Shown here piece after piece: positions 61,071-64,000 of a stretch of DNA of 64,000 bases (the stretch's first letter is position 1; each line of letters begins with the position of its first letter). The position numbers and the translations under genes were made by a program. Below the pieces are notes generated by a model that ran no database searches, was not told the DNA's origin, and worked only from the letters and a program-made list of their open reading frames with translations. The DNA is from an uncultured Pelagibacteraceae bacterium (lineage in GTDB: Bacteria; Pseudomonadota; Alphaproteobacteria; Pelagibacterales; Pelagibacteraceae), in assembly GCA_902524115.1 (NCBI GenBank), contig CABZCA010000002.1, positions 1 to 64,000 of the forward strand. Direction: 5' to 3'.

Positions 61071-62438
61071 TTATTTCAACCAAGGATACTTATCTTGGTA
61101 ATCGTTAAATAGATTATAATATTTTGAATACTTATTAGTATTATAACTAGTAATCTTATTTCTAATTTGAATATTGCTTGTCGTTCTAATATCTAAATTA
61201 TCTCTCTTATAAAATTCGAGAACATTAGCATCCCATTTTAAACCACAAAAATTAAATATTTCTTTAGAAATTTTTTCTTTATCTTGTGTGAGATTTTCAA
61301 GAGATACATCATGTATAATATTCGGATATTTTTTTTTAAAATATTTCATTATTTTTTTGTAGTTATCAACATAAGTAATTATGTTTTGTGTACTATGTGT
61401 CCAAGATAAATCAGGTAGTAACGATTGGTAAATTCCTATAATTGAGTCCTTAAGATTTCTATGGCAGTGTAAAAATTTAGCTTTGGGAAATATTTTAAGT
61501 ATAAAATCAATGTTAAAGAAATTCTCTAAAGATTTATCTACAAAATAATTAACATCTTTTTCAATCAAAGAAAATTGTGAATACTTCTTATTAACAAAAT
61601 CTTTGAATTCATTTACTCTAAAATTAAATGTTCCTTGGTTTTTATCATCTAATAATATTTTAGTTGAAAGTTGATTTATTACACCCATATTAATGAAAGC
61701 AGATTCTCCAAAAGATGGAATATTGTTTTCTGCAGAAGTTATAATTGCTTCAACTAGTGTTGATCCCGATCTTGGTAAGCCTATAATAAATATTGGTGAA
61801 ATATCATTAAATAAATGATCTTTTTTTTCATTTTCTATAAAATTTGATTGATTGTAATGTTCTAAAATTATTTTTGAATAATACTTTTGAGATTGAAGGT
61901 TATATTCTTTTTTAAAGTCAAAACAGAGGCTGTGTGAATTATTTAAAAAAGTTAATTCTTTTTCATAGTTTTTTTCTTTCTTTTCTTTTTTAGATAGTAA
62001 GAATTTAGATAAAAACTTTTCTAAAATATTTGCATTTGGATTATCGTTAATTTGTTTAATAATTTCAAAATGACTTATTTTAAGAAAATTTGGTTTCAAT
62101 GTGAAAATTCCATAATAGGCTCTAATATCTCTTATATTTATATCTAGAACTTTAAGATAAGTTGATAATGATTTTTCTATATCACCAGTAGACTGCTCTA
62201 AATATGCAACTTTTAAATAAGTATTTAAAGATTTAGGATCTATTTTTTTACATTTTTCAAAAAATTCTAAACTCTGTTTAATATTCCTCAATTCAAAATT
62301 AATAACTCCAAGATTATAATTAATTTCAAAGGTGTTATTATTTTTAGACAAATCTAAAAAGATTTTCTCTGCATCTTTAAAATTTTTTTGTAAAAGACAT
62401 TTTTTACCTAATTCTAAAGTCATACTTAAATATATCAC
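61071..62438 (-). CDS. TPR-repeat sulfotransferase family protein
   Basis: 455 aa; N-terminal TPR helices, FIIGLPRSGSTLVEAIITS PAPS-loop-like motif, KFLHCHRNLKDSIIGIYQ. Confidence 0.87.
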   Translation of the reverse strand: MIYLSMTLELGKKCLLQKNFKDAEKIFLDLSKNNNTFEINYNLGVINFELRNIKQSLEFFEKCKKIDPKSLNTYLKVAYLEQSTGDIEKSLSTYLKVLDINIRDIRAYYGIFTLKPNFLKISHFEIIKQINDNPNANILEKFLSKFLLSKKEKKEKNYEKELTFLNNSHSLCFDFKKEYNLQSQKYYSKIILEHYNQSNFIENEKKDHLFNDISPIFIIGLPRSGSTLVEAIITSAENNIPSFGESAFINMGVINQLSTKILLDDKNQGTFNFRVNEFKDFVNKKYSQFSLIEKDVNYFVDKSLENFFNIDFILKIFPKAKFLHCHRNLKDSIIGIYQSLLPDLSWTHSTQNIITYVDNYKKIMKYFKKKYPNIIHDVSLENLTQDKEKISKEIFNFCGLKWDANVLEFYKRDNLDIRTTSNIQIRNKITSYNTNKYSKYYNLFNDYQDKYPWLK

Positions 62439-62481
62439 TACTTTGCAATTAATATAATGAAAGATATGATTTTAAATAAAT

Positions 62482-63876
62482 CTAAGAGTGTATTTGTCTT
62501 TTATCAACTGATAGAGCTGCTTCTTTAATTGCTTCTGAGAAAGTAGGATGTGCATGACAAGTTCTTGCTATATCCTCTGAACTTGCTCCAAATTCCATAG
62601 CAACTGACATCTCAGCAATCATTTCTCCGGCATGAGGTCCGATTATATGTACTCCTAACACTCTATCTGTTGTGCTTTCAGCTAATATTTTTACGAATCC
62701 CTCTGGTTCATTTATTGCTTTAGCCCTTGAGTTTGCCATAAAAGGGAATTTACCAACTTTAAAGTTTATTTTTTTTTCTTTTAATTCTTCCTCATTTTTA
62801 CCAACATAGGCTACCTCTGGTGAAGTATAAATTACACCTGGTATTATATCATAATTCACATGACCTGACTGTCCAGCAATTAGCTCTGCTACGGCTATTC
62901 CTTCCTCCTCAGCTTTATGAGCCAACATAGGTCCATCTATAACATCTCCTATTGCGTAAATATTTTTTACATTGGTTTCAAAATTTTTATTAACTTTTAT
63001 TTTTCCTTTTTTATCAAGATTTACTCCAATTTTTTCTAAATTTAATTTATCTGTGTAGGGTTTTCTTCCAACAGAAATCAAAACTACGTCGGCTTCAATT
63101 TTATTTTTTGAATTTTTATTAGAAGTTTCTATTATTACTCCTTGTTCATTTTTAGTAATTTTTTCAACTTTGGTATTTAATTCAAATTTAATATTCTGCT
63201 TTTTTAAAATTTTCATAAATTCATTTGAAATTTCTTTATCGAGTCCTGGGGTGATGTGATCTAAATATTCTACGACATGAACCTCAGTTCCTAATCTTGA
63301 CCAAACAGAACCCATCTCCAATCCAATATACCCACCCCCAACAACAACCATTTTTTTTGGAAGCTTAGAAATATTAAGAGCTCCTGTTGATGAAAGAATT
63401 TTTTTTTCATCAAAATCTATTCCTGGAAGAGATAAAGGTTCTGATCCTGTGCTTATTATAGTTTTATCAGTTTTAATTTTTATTTCTGATTTATCATTTT
63501 TGACTAATATTTCATTTTTTTCATTAAAAGATCCTACCCCTTTTATGTAAGTAACTTTGTTTTTTTTAAATAAAAACTCCACTCCTTTTGTAAGCGTTGC
63601 AACAGAGCTTTCTTTATTGCTCATCATTTTTTCCAGATTTAGCTTAATTTCACCAGTTTCGATGCCAATATTAGAGAAATTTTTAGCTTTATGAAAACTT
63701 TCAGACATATTTAATAGGCTTTTAGAAGGAATACATCCTATATTAAGACAAGTGCCTCCCAAAGATCCTCTGGACTCTACACATGCAGTTTTTAATCCTA
63801 ATTGTGATAATCTAATTGCACATACATATCCTGCAGGTCCTCCTCCAATTACAGTAACATCAAATTTTTCAGCCAT
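62482..63876 (-). CDS. lpdA: Dihydrolipoyl dehydrogenase
   Basis: 464 aa; GGTCLNIGCIPSKSLL redox motif, YAIGDVIDGPMLAHKAEEEG, HAHPTFSEA. Confidence 0.97.
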   Translation of the reverse strand: MAEKFDVTVIGGGPAGYVCAIRLSQLGLKTACVESRGSLGGTCLNIGCIPSKSLLNMSESFHKAKNFSNIGIETGEIKLNLEKMMSNKESSVATLTKGVEFLFKKNKVTYIKGVGSFNEKNEILVKNDKSEIKIKTDKTIISTGSEPLSLPGIDFDEKKILSSTGALNISKLPKKMVVVGGGYIGLEMGSVWSRLGTEVHVVEYLDHITPGLDKEISNEFMKILKKQNIKFELNTKVEKITKNEQGVIIETSNKNSKNKIEADVVLISVGRKPYTDKLNLEKIGVNLDKKGKIKVNKNFETNVKNIYAIGDVIDGPMLAHKAEEEGIAVAELIAGQSGHVNYDIIPGVIYTSPEVAYVGKNEEELKEKKINFKVGKFPFMANSRAKAINEPEGFVKILAESTTDRVLGVHIIGPHAGEMIAEMSVAMEFGASSEDIARTCHAHPTFSEAIKEAALSVDKRQIHS

Positions 63877-64000
63877 TAGATATTTAAAAATAATCTTCTA
63901 GGGTCTTCTAAATTTTCTTTAACAGTTTTTAAGAACGACACGGATTCCTTTCCATCAATAATTCTATGATCATATGACAAAGCCAAATACATTATAGGCT
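63876..64000 (-). CDS. sucB: Dihydrolipoamide succinyl/acyltransferase (E2), C-terminal fragment, truncated by window edge
   Basis: Hand translation of the minus strand gives ...[38 protein letters not shown], the 2-oxoacid dehydrogenase E2 C-terminus; stop TAA at 63876-63878. Confidence 0.88.
   Translation of the reverse strand, partial: PIMYLALSYDHRIIDGKESVSFLKTVKENLEDPRRLFLNI

Overview
Strongly AT-rich, extremely gene-dense bacterial chromosome segment. Gene content, gene order and very short intergenic gaps fit a streamlined alphaproteobacterium, most likely SAR11/Pelagibacter-like (inference from family content; no search was run). I see about 58 convincing protein-coding genes. They include: cfa; a DapA-family gene; ptrB; hsp20; a BMP/PnrA-type ABC transporter with a purine PRTase; an msrA/sulfurtransferase/RND efflux run; amgK-murU-tsaE; ahcY; ChvG/ChvI; polA; RegA/ActR; a four-gene polyamine operon (ODC-like, DHS-like, aguB, aguA); rpmB-pyrD; class I lysS; trkH; an AmpG-like MFS protein; NlpC/P60; tyrA-hisC; metX-metW-gloB; rplU-rpmA-obgE-proB-proA-nadD-rsfS-ctpA-rppH; atpHAGDC; priA; a TPR-sulfotransferase; lpdA; and a partial sucB. 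I found no rRNA, tRNA, CRISPR array, prophage or transposase. The most interesting signals are non-coding: (1) a SAM-II riboswitch upstream of metX, followed directly by a U7 tract with no Shine-Dalgarno visible, suggesting the aptamer pseudoknot may itself be the terminator; (2) a sigma32-like promoter plus a minimal ROSE-like RNA thermometer in front of hsp20; (3) a terminator-like hairpin + U8 in the leader of the polyamine operon; (4) several convergent gene pairs with interlocked stop codons and no room for terminators; (5) a near-leaderless rpmB; (6) a terminator embedded in the end of metW.
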